Assembly: GCF_004684345.1 (NCBI RefSeq)
Contig: NZ_CP038469.1
Location: 3,968,001-4,032,000 of the forward strand
DNA length: 64,000 nucleotides
Source of the DNA: Citrobacter tructae
Lineage (GTDB): Bacteria > Pseudomonadota > Gammaproteobacteria > Enterobacterales > Enterobacteriaceae
Reading direction: 5' to 3'
Below are positions 21,361-30,290 of the stretch, piece by piece. The number at the start of each line of letters is the position of its first letter. The stretch's first letter is position 1. Below the pieces are notes generated by a model, which searched no databases, had not been told where the DNA came from, and saw only the letters and a program-made list of their open reading frames with translations. The translations under genes were made by a program, and so were the position numbers.

Positions 21361-22129
21361 CTTCGAATTCCTCTTTTTGTTCTGCTGGGGCCGTAGGTTC
21401 AGGTGATTTACGCAGAAAATCGATCAGTGCCATTGCCAATGCGGCAGCAGCGATAGCCAGTACAGGGAGCTTGAGCCAGGCTGCGGCAACAAAACCCAGG
21501 ATGAAGTAGGGGATGTAGACGTTTTTCATCATGATTTTCAGCAGTACGGCAAAACCGATTGCTGGCATAATGCCGCCGGCGACGCCAAGGCCATCAATCA
21601 GGCGAGTTGGCAGCACGTCAATGGCGGTTTTGGCATGTTCTGCACCAAAGTAAATCGGCAGGAAGGCGCATAAGAAGTAGAACGTCCCCAACGCCAGTAA
21701 CGCCAGATAGTTCACTCGCTCAATTCCGGCTGTATCGGCATTCGCCGCCATCCGATCGCAGCGAGCCATAACCCCTGACATCACGGAGAACAGGAAGGTA
21801 ATGCCCATCTGAACCGCCACAGCGAACGGCACCGCTACGCCGACGGCGACCTCTGGTTTTACACCAGTGGTAATGGCAAATGTTGTCCCGACAATGGTCC
21901 CGATGATGACGTTCGGAGGCTGAGCACCTGCTAGCGGGGCCAGACCCATCCATACCAGCTCCAGCGTACCACCGGTTAAAATGCCGGTATGCAGATCGCC
22001 CAGTATCAGCCCGACCAGAGGTCCAAGAACCACCGGGCGGTGCATATGCGTTAACCCGTTGAACATATCCAGGCCTGCGATAAAGGCGAGAATACCCAAC
22101 GCAAAAGCCTGCAACAGACTAATTTCCAT
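21350..22129 (-). CDS. agaW: PTS N-acetylgalactosamine IIC component AgaW
   Basis: Sugar channel subunit of the GalNAc PTS, 259 residues, intact. IIC signature GGTLELVWMGLAPLAGAQPP is present at about 51-70. In E. coli K-12 the agaW/agaE region is damaged by a deletion; here the gene is complete. The frame runs 25 codons further upstream, but 22129 (MEISLLQAF) has GAGGA and matches the family start. Confidence 0.95.
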   Translation of the reverse strand: MEISLLQAFALGILAFIAGLDMFNGLTHMHRPVVLGPLVGLILGDLHTGILTGGTLELVWMGLAPLAGAQPPNVIIGTIVGTTFAITTGVKPEVAVGVAVPFAVAVQMGITFLFSVMSGVMARCDRMAANADTAGIERVNYLALLALGTFYFLCAFLPIYFGAEHAKTAIDVLPTRLIDGLGVAGGIMPAIGFAVLLKIMMKNVYIPYFILGFVAAAWLKLPVLAIAAAALAMALIDFLRKSPEPTAPAEQKEEFEDGI

Positions 22130-22139
22130 TGTGAATTCC

Positions 22140-22613
22140 TCAGAGAAGTTTAAAGAGGTCCTGGGCTGGTTCGGTTGGAACGCCCTGAACGAAGCATTCC
22201 ACACCGGCGGCTTTCAGCCCGTTAAACGCCGTAATATCGTTAGCGTCTACAGAAACGGTTTTAGCGATTTGCTGCTTGCCGTTGGCGTAGTGCATATTGC
22301 CAACGTTGATACGCTCAACAGGAACGCCGCCTTCAACCAGCCGGAAAAAATCCGCTGGCGATTTGCAGACCAGGAGAATTTTCTGTCGATCGGCGGCCCG
22401 ATGAATATTGTCGATCACCTTTTGCAGTGACCAGAAACGCACGGCGATCCCTTCCGCGAGCACCATTTCCATCAGGTTTTGCTGAACCTGATCTTCAGCG
22501 ACCTCATCATTGGCAACCAGAACCAGATTTGCCCCCGCAAATCCGACCCATTGCACACCGACCTGACCGTGAATCAAACGTTCGTCAATGCGACTTAATA
22601 CAATGTTTGGCAT
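22140..22613 (-). CDS. agaV: PTS N-acetylgalactosamine IIB component AgaV
   Basis: 157-residue phosphocarrier with active His in SRIDERLIHGQVGVQW (His15). Paralogue of AgaB. Chosen start (MPNIVLSRIDE) matches the family; an 18-codon extension upstream has no homology. Lies between kbaZ (19-base gap) and agaW (10-base gap). Confidence 0.95.
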   Translation of the reverse strand: MPNIVLSRIDERLIHGQVGVQWVGFAGANLVLVANDEVAEDQVQQNLMEMVLAEGIAVRFWSLQKVIDNIHRAADRQKILLVCKSPADFFRLVEGGVPVERINVGNMHYANGKQQIAKTVSVDANDITAFNGLKAAGVECFVQGVPTEPAQDLFKLL

Positions 22614-22632
22614 AGTGTTTTTCTCTTTCTTT

Positions 22633-23928
22633 TTATGCGTTATGGGATGATGTGCCCAGGCAGGCACAGTGGTATTGCTGCAGTATGTCCTGAATATGAT
22701 TAATGATGAGTTCTCGTGGTGTGGCGTTGAGATCTCCCTCGCGCACTTTTACGTACTGCAAAGGTAAGTACTGGCTGATGAGTGGCAGTGGAATAGGATC
22801 GTCCGCCAGGTTGCGAACCAGTCGGTCAAATGCCTCATCAATCTGGCTGTCCGGCCAATAGTAACGAACCCGATCGGAGTAGCTATAACCACGGGCCAGA
22901 CGGCGTGCGTTGCCATCTCCGTGGTAATGGCTCTGCCAGTATTCCGGGCGATCAAGCATCACGCTTTCCAGAACATGGCGCAGACCTGAACAGGCTTTCG
23001 CTGGCAGTAATTCTTCTTCAATAGCGGCCAGTGAGAACAACGCTTCACGCAGGGCGAAGGTCAGGGCTGGGCCAACTTTCAGGATCGCAAAGTGGTCTTT
23101 GACCAACTGACGCAGCGACTGTGGTGTTTGATAATCCGTGGAATGCGCTTCAAAGACTAATGTGTCGTAGGCTTCTACCATCTTGCTCAAGGCGACAGCT
23201 TTTTGTGGCTGATAATCAATGATATGTGTGTGGTCAAACTCAACGCCGGGCTGCACCACTAGCGCGATAATGCGTGGCCAGATAGCGTCCAGCCCCTGTT
23301 TTTCGAACGCATGATGGTGAGCTTCCAGCGTGGCGCGTGCGGCGTCAGGCGTAGTGACCTCCAGCTCCGTTAACGTTTCGTGGGCACCGCCAGGAACCGG
23401 AACCTCCGTACCAATCACGTAAACCAGATCAGACTCGCCAAAATGTATCGTACAAGTTTCTTCGGCGACCCTTGCCAGACGGGCAGCGCGCTCAGCGACG
23501 ATGGCATCCGTTAATGGAACAGGATCGCCCTTGCAGGACATGCTGCAATCCAGGTGGATTTTTTTAAATCCTGCCGCCACGTAGCTTTTGATGAGATCGT
23601 CGGCATTGGCCATTGCCTGCTCTGCAGGCTGGTTTTGCCAGCGATTAGGGCCAAGATGGTCTCCGCCCAGAATCAATTGATCGTGGGGAAAATTAAACGA
23701 GTCGGCCAGACTGTAGACAAAACTGCGAAAATCAGCTGGCGTCATACCCGTATAACCGCCAAACTGGTCAACCTGATTGGAGGTTGCTTCAATCAGCAGC
23801 GGTGTCTGGTTTACATGGGCATAACGTATTGCGGATTCCAGAACCAGTGGGTGCGCGGAACAAACGGCGTAAATCCCGTTTGCCTTCCCCCGTTTGTGCA
23901 GCTCCACCATTGTAGTTAGATGTTTCAC
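22633..23928 (-). CDS. kbaZ: Tagatose-1,6-bisphosphate aldolase accessory subunit KbaZ (AgaZ)
   Basis: Non-catalytic partner required for full activity and stability of KbaY. 431 residues. The start is GTG at 23928 ([14 protein letters not shown]), preceded by GGAGAGG, and matches the E. coli N terminus. An in-frame ATG at 23994 was refused because the extra 22 codons run through an AgaR box. Motifs: [15 protein letters not shown] and [11 protein letters not shown]. First gene of the kbaZ-agaVWEFA operon. Confidence 0.94.
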   Translation of the reverse strand: MKHLTTMVELHKRGKANGIYAVCSAHPLVLESAIRYAHVNQTPLLIEATSNQVDQFGGYTGMTPADFRSFVYSLADSFNFPHDQLILGGDHLGPNRWQNQPAEQAMANADDLIKSYVAAGFKKIHLDCSMSCKGDPVPLTDAIVAERAARLARVAEETCTIHFGESDLVYVIGTEVPVPGGAHETLTELEVTTPDAARATLEAHHHAFEKQGLDAIWPRIIALVVQPGVEFDHTHIIDYQPQKAVALSKMVEAYDTLVFEAHSTDYQTPQSLRQLVKDHFAILKVGPALTFALREALFSLAAIEEELLPAKACSGLRHVLESVMLDRPEYWQSHYHGDGNARRLARGYSYSDRVRYYWPDSQIDEAFDRLVRNLADDPIPLPLISQYLPLQYVKVREGDLNATPRELIINHIQDILQQYHCACLGTSSHNA

Positions 23929-23960
23929 TTTCCTCTCCAGGTCAGATGGCAACAACATTA

Positions 23961-23984
23961 ATCTTTCGTTTTGTTTCATTTGAT
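23961..23984. promoter_or_regulatory. AgaR-type operator before kbaZ
   Basis: Contains CTTTCGTTTTGTTTCATTT, 33 bases upstream of the kbaZ GTG and so over or just after its promoter. Confidence 0.75.
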
Positions 23985-24000
23985 ACTGCTTCATGTCGCT

Positions 24001-24020
24001 ATAAAAATAAAACGAAAGAT
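24001..24020. promoter_or_regulatory. AgaR-type operator, kbaZ/agaR region, middle box
   Basis: Complement reads ATCTTTCGTTTTATTTTTAT, a second TTTCGTTT box 16 bases beyond the first. A weaker TTTC-rich stretch follows at 24036-24063. Confidence 0.65.
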
Positions 24021-24137
24021 ACTTGTTTTCCGATCTGTTTCACAAAAGAAACATAATGAAAGGTTTCAGCGGTGATGCTACCGATAACTGAACCGGTTGT
24101 GGCGCTTGCATTCCGGTAAAAGAAAGGCGTTAATAGG

Positions 24138-24160
24138 CAAAACGAAATGAAACGAAAGAA
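24138..24160. promoter_or_regulatory. AgaR-type operator before agaR
   Basis: Complement contains TTCTTTCGTTTCATTTCGTT, about 20 bases before the agaR start, suggesting that AgaR represses its own gene. Confidence 0.75.
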
Positions 24161-24178
24161 TTAACTAAAGGATCTCTT

Positions 24179-24985
24179 ATGAGCAATACCGATTCTGCAA
24201 GTAAGCGGGTGACAGGTACCAGCGAGCGACGTGAGCAGATCATCCAGCGGTTGCGGCAGCAAGGAAGCGTGCAGGTTAACGATCTTTCTGTTTTGTTCGG
24301 CGTCTCTACGGTGACGATCCGCAACGATTTGGCTTTTCTGGAAAAGCAGGGTATTGCCGTTCGAGCTTATGGTGGTGCCTTGATCTGCGACAGCAACACG
24401 CCGGGTGCTGAACCTTCAGTTGAAGACAAAAGCTCACTGAATACCGCGGTAAAACGCAGCATTGCCAGAGCCGCCTCTGAACTGATCAAGCCAGGGCATC
24501 GTGTGATTCTTGATTCTGGCACCACAACCTATGAAATTGCCCGTCTGATGCGACAGCATACTGATGTGATTGCGATGACCAACGGTATGAACGTCGCCAA
24601 TGCCTTGCTGGAAGCGGAGGGTGTTGAATTGCTGATGACCGGCGGGCATCTGCGTCGCCAGTCGCTGTCTTTTTATGGCGATCAGGCCGAGCAGTCTTTG
24701 CAGAATTACCACTTCGATATGTTGTTTCTCGGCGTCGATGCTATTGATTTAGAACGCGGCGTCAGCACGCACAATGAAGACGAGGCCAGGCTTAACCGTC
24801 GGATGTGTGAAGTGGCTGAGCGGATTATCGTGGTGACTGATTCCAGTAAGTTCAATCGTTCCAGTCTGCATAAGATCATTGATACACAACGTATTCATAC
24901 CATTATTGTTGATGTAGGTATTCCAGCGGAATGTCTGCAAGAATTACACCGTTGCGGTGTCGAAGTGATCATTGTTCAGGAATGA
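24179..24985 (+). CDS. agaR: DeoR-family repressor of GalNAc/GalN catabolism AgaR
   Basis: 268 residues. N-terminal DeoR helix-turn-helix ([20 protein letters not shown], then [18 protein letters not shown], about 16-58) and a C-terminal sugar-phosphate sensor domain with the [17 protein letters not shown] and FLGVDAID blocks. Represses the kbaZ, agaS and agaR promoters until a pathway intermediate binds. Boxes with TTTCGTTT repeats are found before all three. Divergent from kbaZ. Confidence 0.96.
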   Translation: MSNTDSASKRVTGTSERREQIIQRLRQQGSVQVNDLSVLFGVSTVTIRNDLAFLEKQGIAVRAYGGALICDSNTPGAEPSVEDKSSLNTAVKRSIARAASELIKPGHRVILDSGTTTYEIARLMRQHTDVIAMTNGMNVANALLEAEGVELLMTGGHLRRQSLSFYGDQAEQSLQNYHFDMLFLGVDAIDLERGVSTHNEDEARLNRRMCEVAERIIVVTDSSKFNRSSLHKIIDTQRIHTIIVDVGIPAECLQELHRCGVEVIIVQE

Positions 24986-25043
24986 CGCCCTGCTGTTAAA
25001 ATTCAGAAATGTGATTTCCTTCAATTAAACAGAAATAAAAAAT

Positions 25044-25077
25044 AAGCGGGCATTTTATGAGGGTCCGCTTTCGTTTT
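25044..25077 (+). terminator. Probable terminator of agaR
   Basis: AAGCGG pairs with CCGCTT around a 15-base loop, followed by TCGTTTTT. The stem is short. The gap 24986-25303 otherwise holds only T-rich sequence and boxes for the next gene. Confidence 0.5.
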
Positions 25078-25234
25078 TCCGCCTCTTTCTACCACATCAT
25101 TTAATCTACTCCTTTTCATTCTTTCGCTTTTTGCCTTTTCGGTTTGTCTACAATGAAAGAAAAATCCTGTTTTTTTCGAAAATCAACGCTGGAATAGTGT
25201 TCACAAATTCACCTTATGGCTTCTGATGTAATAT

Positions 25235-25256
25235 ATTCAAAACAAAACGAAAGTGC
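25235..25256. promoter_or_regulatory. AgaR-like box upstream of the agaR paralogue
   Basis: Complement contains CACTTTCGTTTTGTTTTGAA, matching the TTTCGTTT core of the agaR/agaS operators, about 50 bases before the start at 25304. A looser copy (CATTCTTTCGCTTTTTG) lies at 25117-25133. Confidence 0.55.
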
Positions 25257-25303
25257 TAAAGCGCTAAAACATAACAACATGAATATTTGATGGAGCAATA
25301 AAA

Positions 25304-26074
25304 ATGCTGGATAACTTAAGACGTCGCGAACAGATTATCGATCTACTGTGCGATCAGGGCAGTGTTCGTGTGGAGCCACTCAGCGTCCATTTTGGTGTGT
25401 CATCTGTCACGATCCGCAACGACTTGCGTTATCTGGAGCAGAAAGGGTGCGTCATGCGATCTTATGGCGGTGCGGTATTAAATCAGCACTTTGCGCTTGA
25501 TCGCCCATTGCAGGATAAAGATCGACTCAATCGCGATGTGAAGTCACGAATTGCGGAGAAGGCTGCCAGTTTTGTGAAAGATGGCGATACGTTAATTCTT
25601 GATTCTGGTTCGACGACCACGCTGATTCCCCCGCTGCTCAAAAATCGCCGCGATCTGGTGGTGATGACCAATGCGCTTAACATAGCCTGGGAACTTGCGA
25701 ATTTTGAACGTGTGGATGTCATGATTCTGGGTGGAAATGTCAGACAAAGCGTGTATTCACTGTATGGGCCTTCGGCTGAGCACCAGCTCAGACAATATCG
25801 GTTTGATAAACTGTTTTTAGGTGTGGATGGATTCTGTCTGGAGGCGGGGATCACCACGCCACATCCGGGTGAAGCACATCTCAATCAGGTGATGTGTCAG
25901 GTTGCACAGGAAGTTACTGTGGTGGCAGATTCCAGCAAGTTCGGGCGCAAAAGTTTTTGCATGATTAGCGAAATCAGCGGGATTGATCGGGTCATTACCG
26001 ACAGTGGTATTCCGGAGCATTACCATCGGACCTTGACCCAACTCGGTATTGATGTGGTGATTGCCGACGAATAA
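25304..26074 (+). CDS. DeoR-family transcriptional regulator, AgaR paralogue
   Basis: 256 residues, same architecture as AgaR: DeoR helix-turn-helix (RREQIIDLLCDQGSVRVEPL, VSSVTIRNDLRYLEQKG, about 7-49) and a DeoR-C sugar-phosphate sensor (LILDSGSTTT, MTNALNIAW, FLGVDGF). The recognition helix SSVTIRNDLRYLE is almost the same as in AgaR ([13 protein letters not shown]), and similar boxes lie in front of both gene sets, so cross-regulation is plausible. It converges on an ABC-transporter operon it probably controls. Effector unknown. GGAG lies eight bases before the ATG. Confidence 0.9.
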   Translation: MLDNLRRREQIIDLLCDQGSVRVEPLSVHFGVSSVTIRNDLRYLEQKGCVMRSYGGAVLNQHFALDRPLQDKDRLNRDVKSRIAEKAASFVKDGDTLILDSGSTTTLIPPLLKNRRDLVVMTNALNIAWELANFERVDVMILGGNVRQSVYSLYGPSAEHQLRQYRFDKLFLGVDGFCLEAGITTPHPGEAHLNQVMCQVAQEVTVVADSSKFGRKSFCMISEISGIDRVITDSGIPEHYHRTLTQLGIDVVIADE

Positions 26075-26107
26075 GAGTCTGGCGAGATGTGCTCGCCAGC
26101 TCTGTTT
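26075..26107. terminator. Bidirectional terminator between the regulator and the ROK kinase gene
   Basis: CTGGCGAG (26079-26086) pairs with CTCGCCAG (26092-26099) with further GAG/CTC pairing outside, then CTGTTTTAG. Confidence 0.75.
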
Positions 26108-27027
26108 TAGTGGACTGGCGTTACTTGCTCCACCAGTAACAATGCTGCGCCACGTACGCCGCTCGATGCGCCATGGATGGCCGGGAACACGCGGGCAGGC
26201 TCTAACCCTGGGAAAAGATAACGCGACATGGCGGTTGGCAATAACGTATAGATTTCCTCAATATTGGAAACGCCGCCGCCGAGAACAAAAGCATCGACAT
26301 CCAGGATCAGCTGCAATTGTGCCAGCGTGCAACCCAGCATATCTATCCACGCCTCAACGGTTGTTACCGCACTGGCGTTGCCATCGCGATACTGCTCCAG
26401 CAGGGTCTCCATTTTGAGCTGCTTGCCGCTGAAGTGTTTGTGCAACCAGAGTAGGCCAGGACCGGATTGATAACGTTCCAGGCACCCTTGTAGGCCACAG
26501 CCGCACTTCAGTTCAGGTAGGTGATACCGGCGCATAAACGTTGCTGGCAGCGGTAAATGACCAAACTCACTGGCCATTCGATTACGACCCCGATACAGCT
26601 GACCGTCGATGACAAGTCCGCCTCCCATACCGGTACCAATGATGGCTCCAAAAATTCTGGAGAACTGACGAGCCTGCTGGGTATGGGCTTCCGACAGTGC
26701 GAAGCAGCAACAGTCATTGTCCAGCTCAACCGTTCGGTTGAGCCGGTGGGCCAGGTCATCCATCACCTGACGCCCTGTCAGGCAGGGGACGTTAGATGAC
26801 AGCAGTTTTCCGGTATGTCTGTCCATCAATCCAGGCATGCCGATGCCAATTTTACCCTGCGAGCCCGTTGCCCAGTCGGCGGTATCAATAAGAGAGGTAA
26901 AAGTCGAAAGAAAGAGTTCATAATCCTGAACCGGCGTGGCAACGCGCTTGCGCCAGCAAACCTGCATTTCCTTATCAAAGGCGACAATTTCAGTTTTTGT
27001 TCCGCCAATATCAACACCGTAAAACAT
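26107..27027 (-). CDS. ROK-family sugar kinase, NagK-like
   Basis: 306 residues. N-terminal phosphate loop GVDIGGTKTE (about 4-13), GMPGLMD, catalytic Asp in LDNDCCCFALSEA (Asp105), EFGH (154-157) and the ROK zinc motif CGCGLQGC (Cys175, 177, 182). Closest by pattern to N-acetylglucosamine kinase NagK, so an N-acetylhexosamine or related sugar is the likely substrate, phosphorylated at O6. This would supply GlcNAc-6-P or GalNAc-6-P, the latter feeding AgaA. Last gene of the ABC operon, 18 bases after the oxidoreductase. Substrate is an inference. Confidence 0.88.
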   Translation of the reverse strand: MFYGVDIGGTKTEIVAFDKEMQVCWRKRVATPVQDYELFLSTFTSLIDTADWATGSQGKIGIGMPGLMDRHTGKLLSSNVPCLTGRQVMDDLAHRLNRTVELDNDCCCFALSEAHTQQARQFSRIFGAIIGTGMGGGLVIDGQLYRGRNRMASEFGHLPLPATFMRRYHLPELKCGCGLQGCLERYQSGPGLLWLHKHFSGKQLKMETLLEQYRDGNASAVTTVEAWIDMLGCTLAQLQLILDVDAFVLGGGVSNIEEIYTLLPTAMSRYLFPGLEPARVFPAIHGASSGVRGAALLLVEQVTPVH

Positions 27028-27045
27028 GCCTCATCTCCTCCGGCT

Positions 27046-28302
27046 TTACAGCTTCACCAGACAGTTTTCCTTGCGTGCGCGCTCTGCGGCAAAGACCATT
27101 AAGTGGCTTTCCAGTGACTCATCCGGGCCGGAGAGGATCATGCTCTGATCTTCCGCCATCACTGCGTGGATAAAGCGATCCATCAGATAGTAGTCACCGC
27201 CACCATGGCCCCCCATCTGCGTTTGCGTCCCTTCGGCGATCTCCTCGATTTCATGGACAGTTTCTCTGTCGGTGAGGAAATCAAACACCCGAATCTGCTC
27301 GCCATCCCCTTCCAGATAGCCTCTCGTACCAAACAGACGCGTTTTTCTGTCTTCCATTTTGGTAAACGCAGTCATGGTAAATGTCACAGTCTGCTGGTGT
27401 GCAAAACGCAGATTAACGACCTGGTGATCTACGACGTCGTTATCACAGCGATAGACACAGCGACCGTAGGGTCCTTCGCGCAATGCCTGACGGACATTCT
27501 CTTCGCTGGGATCGGCGGTCAGTACGCGACGGAAGTGTGGGGTACATTTGTGATTTTCACCCAGATAAATTTTGCAAGCGGACCAGGGACACGTTGTCTC
27601 AACTTGGCAATCGAGGCAGCGATCTGCTGCTCCTGCCGGTTGGTTTTCTTTCACGAAATGGCTCAGGCTGCCAAACGAACCTACATCCCTGCAGTTGTCG
27701 CTCATGATGTAGCGGATCCAGTCCATATCGTGACAGGATTTTTGCAGCAGCATAAACGAGGATTCTGCCTCGTTGCGCCAGTTACCGCGCACGAAGGAGT
27801 GGGCCTGATGCCAGTAACCAACCGGTTCGAGGTGTTGCATGCTGACAATGTCGCCAATCGCACCGTCATCGAGCAGGGATTTCAGTTTTTGCGTATAGCG
27901 TGTGTAACGCAGAACATGGGCGACGGCCAGCAGGACGTTATTGCGTTTGACGGCATCAATGATGATGCGACAATCTTCAGGCGTCGGGGCAAGTGGTTTT
28001 TCCAGCAAGATATGGTAGCCAAGGTTGGCAAACGCCACGGCGGGATCTTTGTGCATATTGTCTTGCGTACAAATAAGCACTACGTCAGCCATTTTGGGCT
28101 GGGATGCAGCTTCTTGCCAGTCGCAAAATACGTTATTTTGGTCAATGTTGTGCTGCGCCACAAATTGTTGGCGATAAGCTTCTCTGGGCTCAGCAACGCC
28201 GATTACCTGCATTCTGTCTGGATGCTCAAGTGCATAGCGTGAATATATTTCACCGCGTGCACCAGCCCCTACCACTAAAACGGTCACTTTATTCGCACAC
28301 AT
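27046..28302 (-). CDS. Gfo/Idh/MocA-family oxidoreductase with a four-cysteine cluster
   Basis: 418 residues. N-terminal Rossmann fold VLVVGAGARGEIYSRYA (about 8-24), the EKPLAPT motif (101-107) with the family lysine, and a substrate-domain segment LLQKSCHDMDW (185-195). An insertion carries Cys229, 232, 238 and 243 spaced C-x2-C-x5-C-x4-C, a probable metal site, and GGHGGGD occurs at 364-370. Such enzymes use tightly bound or free NAD(P) to oxidise sugars, and relatives act as NAD-dependent glycosidases or glycoside 3-dehydrogenases. Between a sugar ABC importer and a ROK kinase it could release the monosaccharide the kinase uses. Exact reaction unknown. Confidence 0.85.
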   Translation of the reverse strand: MCANKVTVLVVGAGARGEIYSRYALEHPDRMQVIGVAEPREAYRQQFVAQHNIDQNNVFCDWQEAASQPKMADVVLICTQDNMHKDPAVAFANLGYHILLEKPLAPTPEDCRIIIDAVKRNNVLLAVAHVLRYTRYTQKLKSLLDDGAIGDIVSMQHLEPVGYWHQAHSFVRGNWRNEAESSFMLLQKSCHDMDWIRYIMSDNCRDVGSFGSLSHFVKENQPAGAADRCLDCQVETTCPWSACKIYLGENHKCTPHFRRVLTADPSEENVRQALREGPYGRCVYRCDNDVVDHQVVNLRFAHQQTVTFTMTAFTKMEDRKTRLFGTRGYLEGDGEQIRVFDFLTDRETVHEIEEIAEGTQTQMGGHGGGDYYLMDRFIHAVMAEDQSMILSGPDESLESHLMVFAAERARKENCLVKL

Positions 28303-28338
28303 ATAAACCTCTCATTTTGTACCCAGTCCGCATGGCGG

Positions 28339-29445
28339 TCAGGCTAAATTCTCTTCATGTTGCTTATCAAATAAAAAGGCGGCTTCAAGATTAAATTTAA
28401 CGTTGATAGATTCGCCTGGCAGAGGGTTCCAGTCCGGTGAGGAATTAATTCGCAAAATCATATGTTGCTCACCAATATCAAAATGCAGGAGATCTTCATT
28501 ACCCATTCTTTCGACGTTGGTAATTTTTGCGTTGAATGCAGAATTATCATTCTGTGGCGCTAACTGAATAGCCTCCGGACGGATGCCAAACCAGACGCTG
28601 GTATGCGGATATTGCTCCAGCAGACCAGACAGTCGCGTATTCAATGGCAGGATCAGATTTTCAGCCAGGTGGAGTCCACGACCGCCGGATTCGACATTGA
28701 GAAGCAAAATATTCATTGCGGGATTACCAATAAAACCGGCCACGAATTTATTCTTAGGATGGTGGTAAATATTACCGGGAGTATCGACCTGCATAATACG
28801 GCCACCGTTGAGTACGCAAATTCGATCCCCCATAGTCATTGCTTCAATTTGATCGTGGGTGACATACACCATGGTTGCACTGACGCCTTCATTACGTAAT
28901 TGACGATGCAATTCCGTGAGGCGCACACGCATGGAAACGCGCAGTTTGGCATCAAGATTGGACAGCGGTTCATCAAATAAAAATACCTCAGGCTTGCGCA
29001 CAATGGCTCTGCCAACGGCAACGCGCTGGCATTGTCCACCTGAAAGCTGCCCAGGTTTTTTATCCAGTAGCGTTTCGATTTCCAGCTTGTGTGCCGCTTC
29101 ACGTACTCGCGTATCAATTTCCTGCTTATTCATTTTGCCCTGCAGACTGAACGCCATATTTTTATAAATCGTCATATGGGGATAGAGGGCATAGTTCTGG
29201 AAGACCATTGCTACACCGCGTTCTTTCGGCAGCAGATCGTTCACGCAGCGTTTCCCGATGGCGATATGACCCTGCGTGATCTCTTCCAGGCCGGCGATCA
29301 TGCGCAGCAGCGTTGATTTTGCGCAACCGGATGGCCCAACAAAAACCATAAATTCGCCATCGTGAATTTCAAGGTCAACACCGTGAATCGCCTGAAAGCC
29401 ATTGGGATAGACTTTACTTACCGCCTGTAACTGAATGCCTGACAT
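28339..29445 (-). CDS. Sugar ABC transporter ATP-binding protein, UgpC/MalK type
   Basis: 368 residues: nucleotide-binding domain to about 240, then the MalK-type TOBE/regulatory domain. Walker A is GPSGCAKST (37-45), with Ala in place of the usual last Gly; the signature is LSGGQCQRV (134-142), with Cys instead of Arg/Gln after LSGGQ; Walker B FLFDEP (155-160), D-loop SNLDAK and H-loop THD are normal. Energises the two permeases encoded upstream. Substrate inferred from neighbours. Confidence 0.9.
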   Translation of the reverse strand: MSGIQLQAVSKVYPNGFQAIHGVDLEIHDGEFMVFVGPSGCAKSTLLRMIAGLEEITQGHIAIGKRCVNDLLPKERGVAMVFQNYALYPHMTIYKNMAFSLQGKMNKQEIDTRVREAAHKLEIETLLDKKPGQLSGGQCQRVAVGRAIVRKPEVFLFDEPLSNLDAKLRVSMRVRLTELHRQLRNEGVSATMVYVTHDQIEAMTMGDRICVLNGGRIMQVDTPGNIYHHPKNKFVAGFIGNPAMNILLLNVESGGRGLHLAENLILPLNTRLSGLLEQYPHTSVWFGIRPEAIQLAPQNDNSAFNAKITNVERMGNEDLLHFDIGEQHMILRINSSPDWNPLPGESINVKFNLEAAFLFDKQHEENLA

Positions 29446-29456
29446 AGCACTGCCCC

Positions 29457-30281
29457 TTATCCTTTAATTCCGGCACCTGCGATGCCGCGAATAAAATAGC
29501 GCTGGAAGAAAATATAAAGTAACAACATAGGGATAATCGCTAACAACGCACCCGCCATTAACATTGGATATTCCACACCGGAGCGGCCGGAAAGTGAGGC
29601 CAGTCCTACCGGTAGCGTCATTTTATCCATCGAGGTATTGACGATCAGTGGCCACATCAAATTATTCCAGCTCCATAGTCCGTTAATAATGACGCAGGCA
29701 ATCAGTCCTGGTTTTATTAACGGCAGCATAATTTTGAAAAATATCGTCAGATGGTTATAGCCATCCATAATGGCAGCTTCTTCAAGTTCTTTCGGTACGG
29801 ACAGAAAAAACTGGCGTAATAAAAAAGCACTATAAATACTGAATAACCCAGGAAGCACCAATCCTGGAATAGAGTTCAGCAAACCCATTTTCTCAATGGT
29901 TAAAAACTGCGGGATTAAAAAGATCTGCCCGGGCACCATCAGTATGGAAATGCACAACATGAACAAGACGTCACGGCCTTTAAAGCGCAGGCGCGAGAAA
30001 CCATACGCCGCCATGGCGGCAATCAGCGTCTGTAAAACGACGATTACCAGCGTGGAGACGATCGAGTTCACGTAAAAACTGCCAAAGGGCATTTCATTTA
30101 AGATTTTGTAGTAAGCCTGAAACCCAGGACTGGCGGGCAGCAGGACCGGAGGAAAGGCGATACTTTCTGCCTGGGTTTTAAAAGAGGTGACGATCATCCA
30201 GATAAAGGGAACCACCGTGACCAGCGTCGCCAGGGTCATCAGTCCGTACATAAGCCATTTTTCACGTTTTGTCATAAACAT
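29457..30281 (-). CDS. Sugar ABC transporter permease, MalG type
   Basis: 274 residues with six hydrophobic segments and the EAA loop contacting the ATPase, EEAAIMDGYNHLTIFFKIM (about 173-191), then LPLIKPG. Carbohydrate-uptake-transporter-1 (CUT1) family. Ends 11 bases before the ATPase gene and follows the MalF-type permease by nine bases. Start has AAGG seven bases upstream. Confidence 0.9.
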   Translation of the reverse strand: MFMTKREKWLMYGLMTLATLVTVVPFIWMIVTSFKTQAESIAFPPVLLPASPGFQAYYKILNEMPFGSFYVNSIVSTLVIVVLQTLIAAMAAYGFSRLRFKGRDVLFMLCISILMVPGQIFLIPQFLTIEKMGLLNSIPGLVLPGLFSIYSAFLLRQFFLSVPKELEEAAIMDGYNHLTIFFKIMLPLIKPGLIACVIINGLWSWNNLMWPLIVNTSMDKMTLPVGLASLSGRSGVEYPMLMAGALLAIIPMLLLYIFFQRYFIRGIAGAGIKG

Positions 30282-30290
30282 AGCGGTGCC

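Noticed and set aside
23929..23994. N-terminal extension of KbaZ to an ATG at 23994
   Set aside because: The extra codons run through an AgaR box and do not resemble KbaZ proteins; the GTG at 23928 has a better ribosome site.
27166..28242. 358-codon open frame antisense to the Gfo/Idh gene
   Set aside because: It mirrors a well-supported enzyme gene, lacks a ribosome site and has no recognisable domain.
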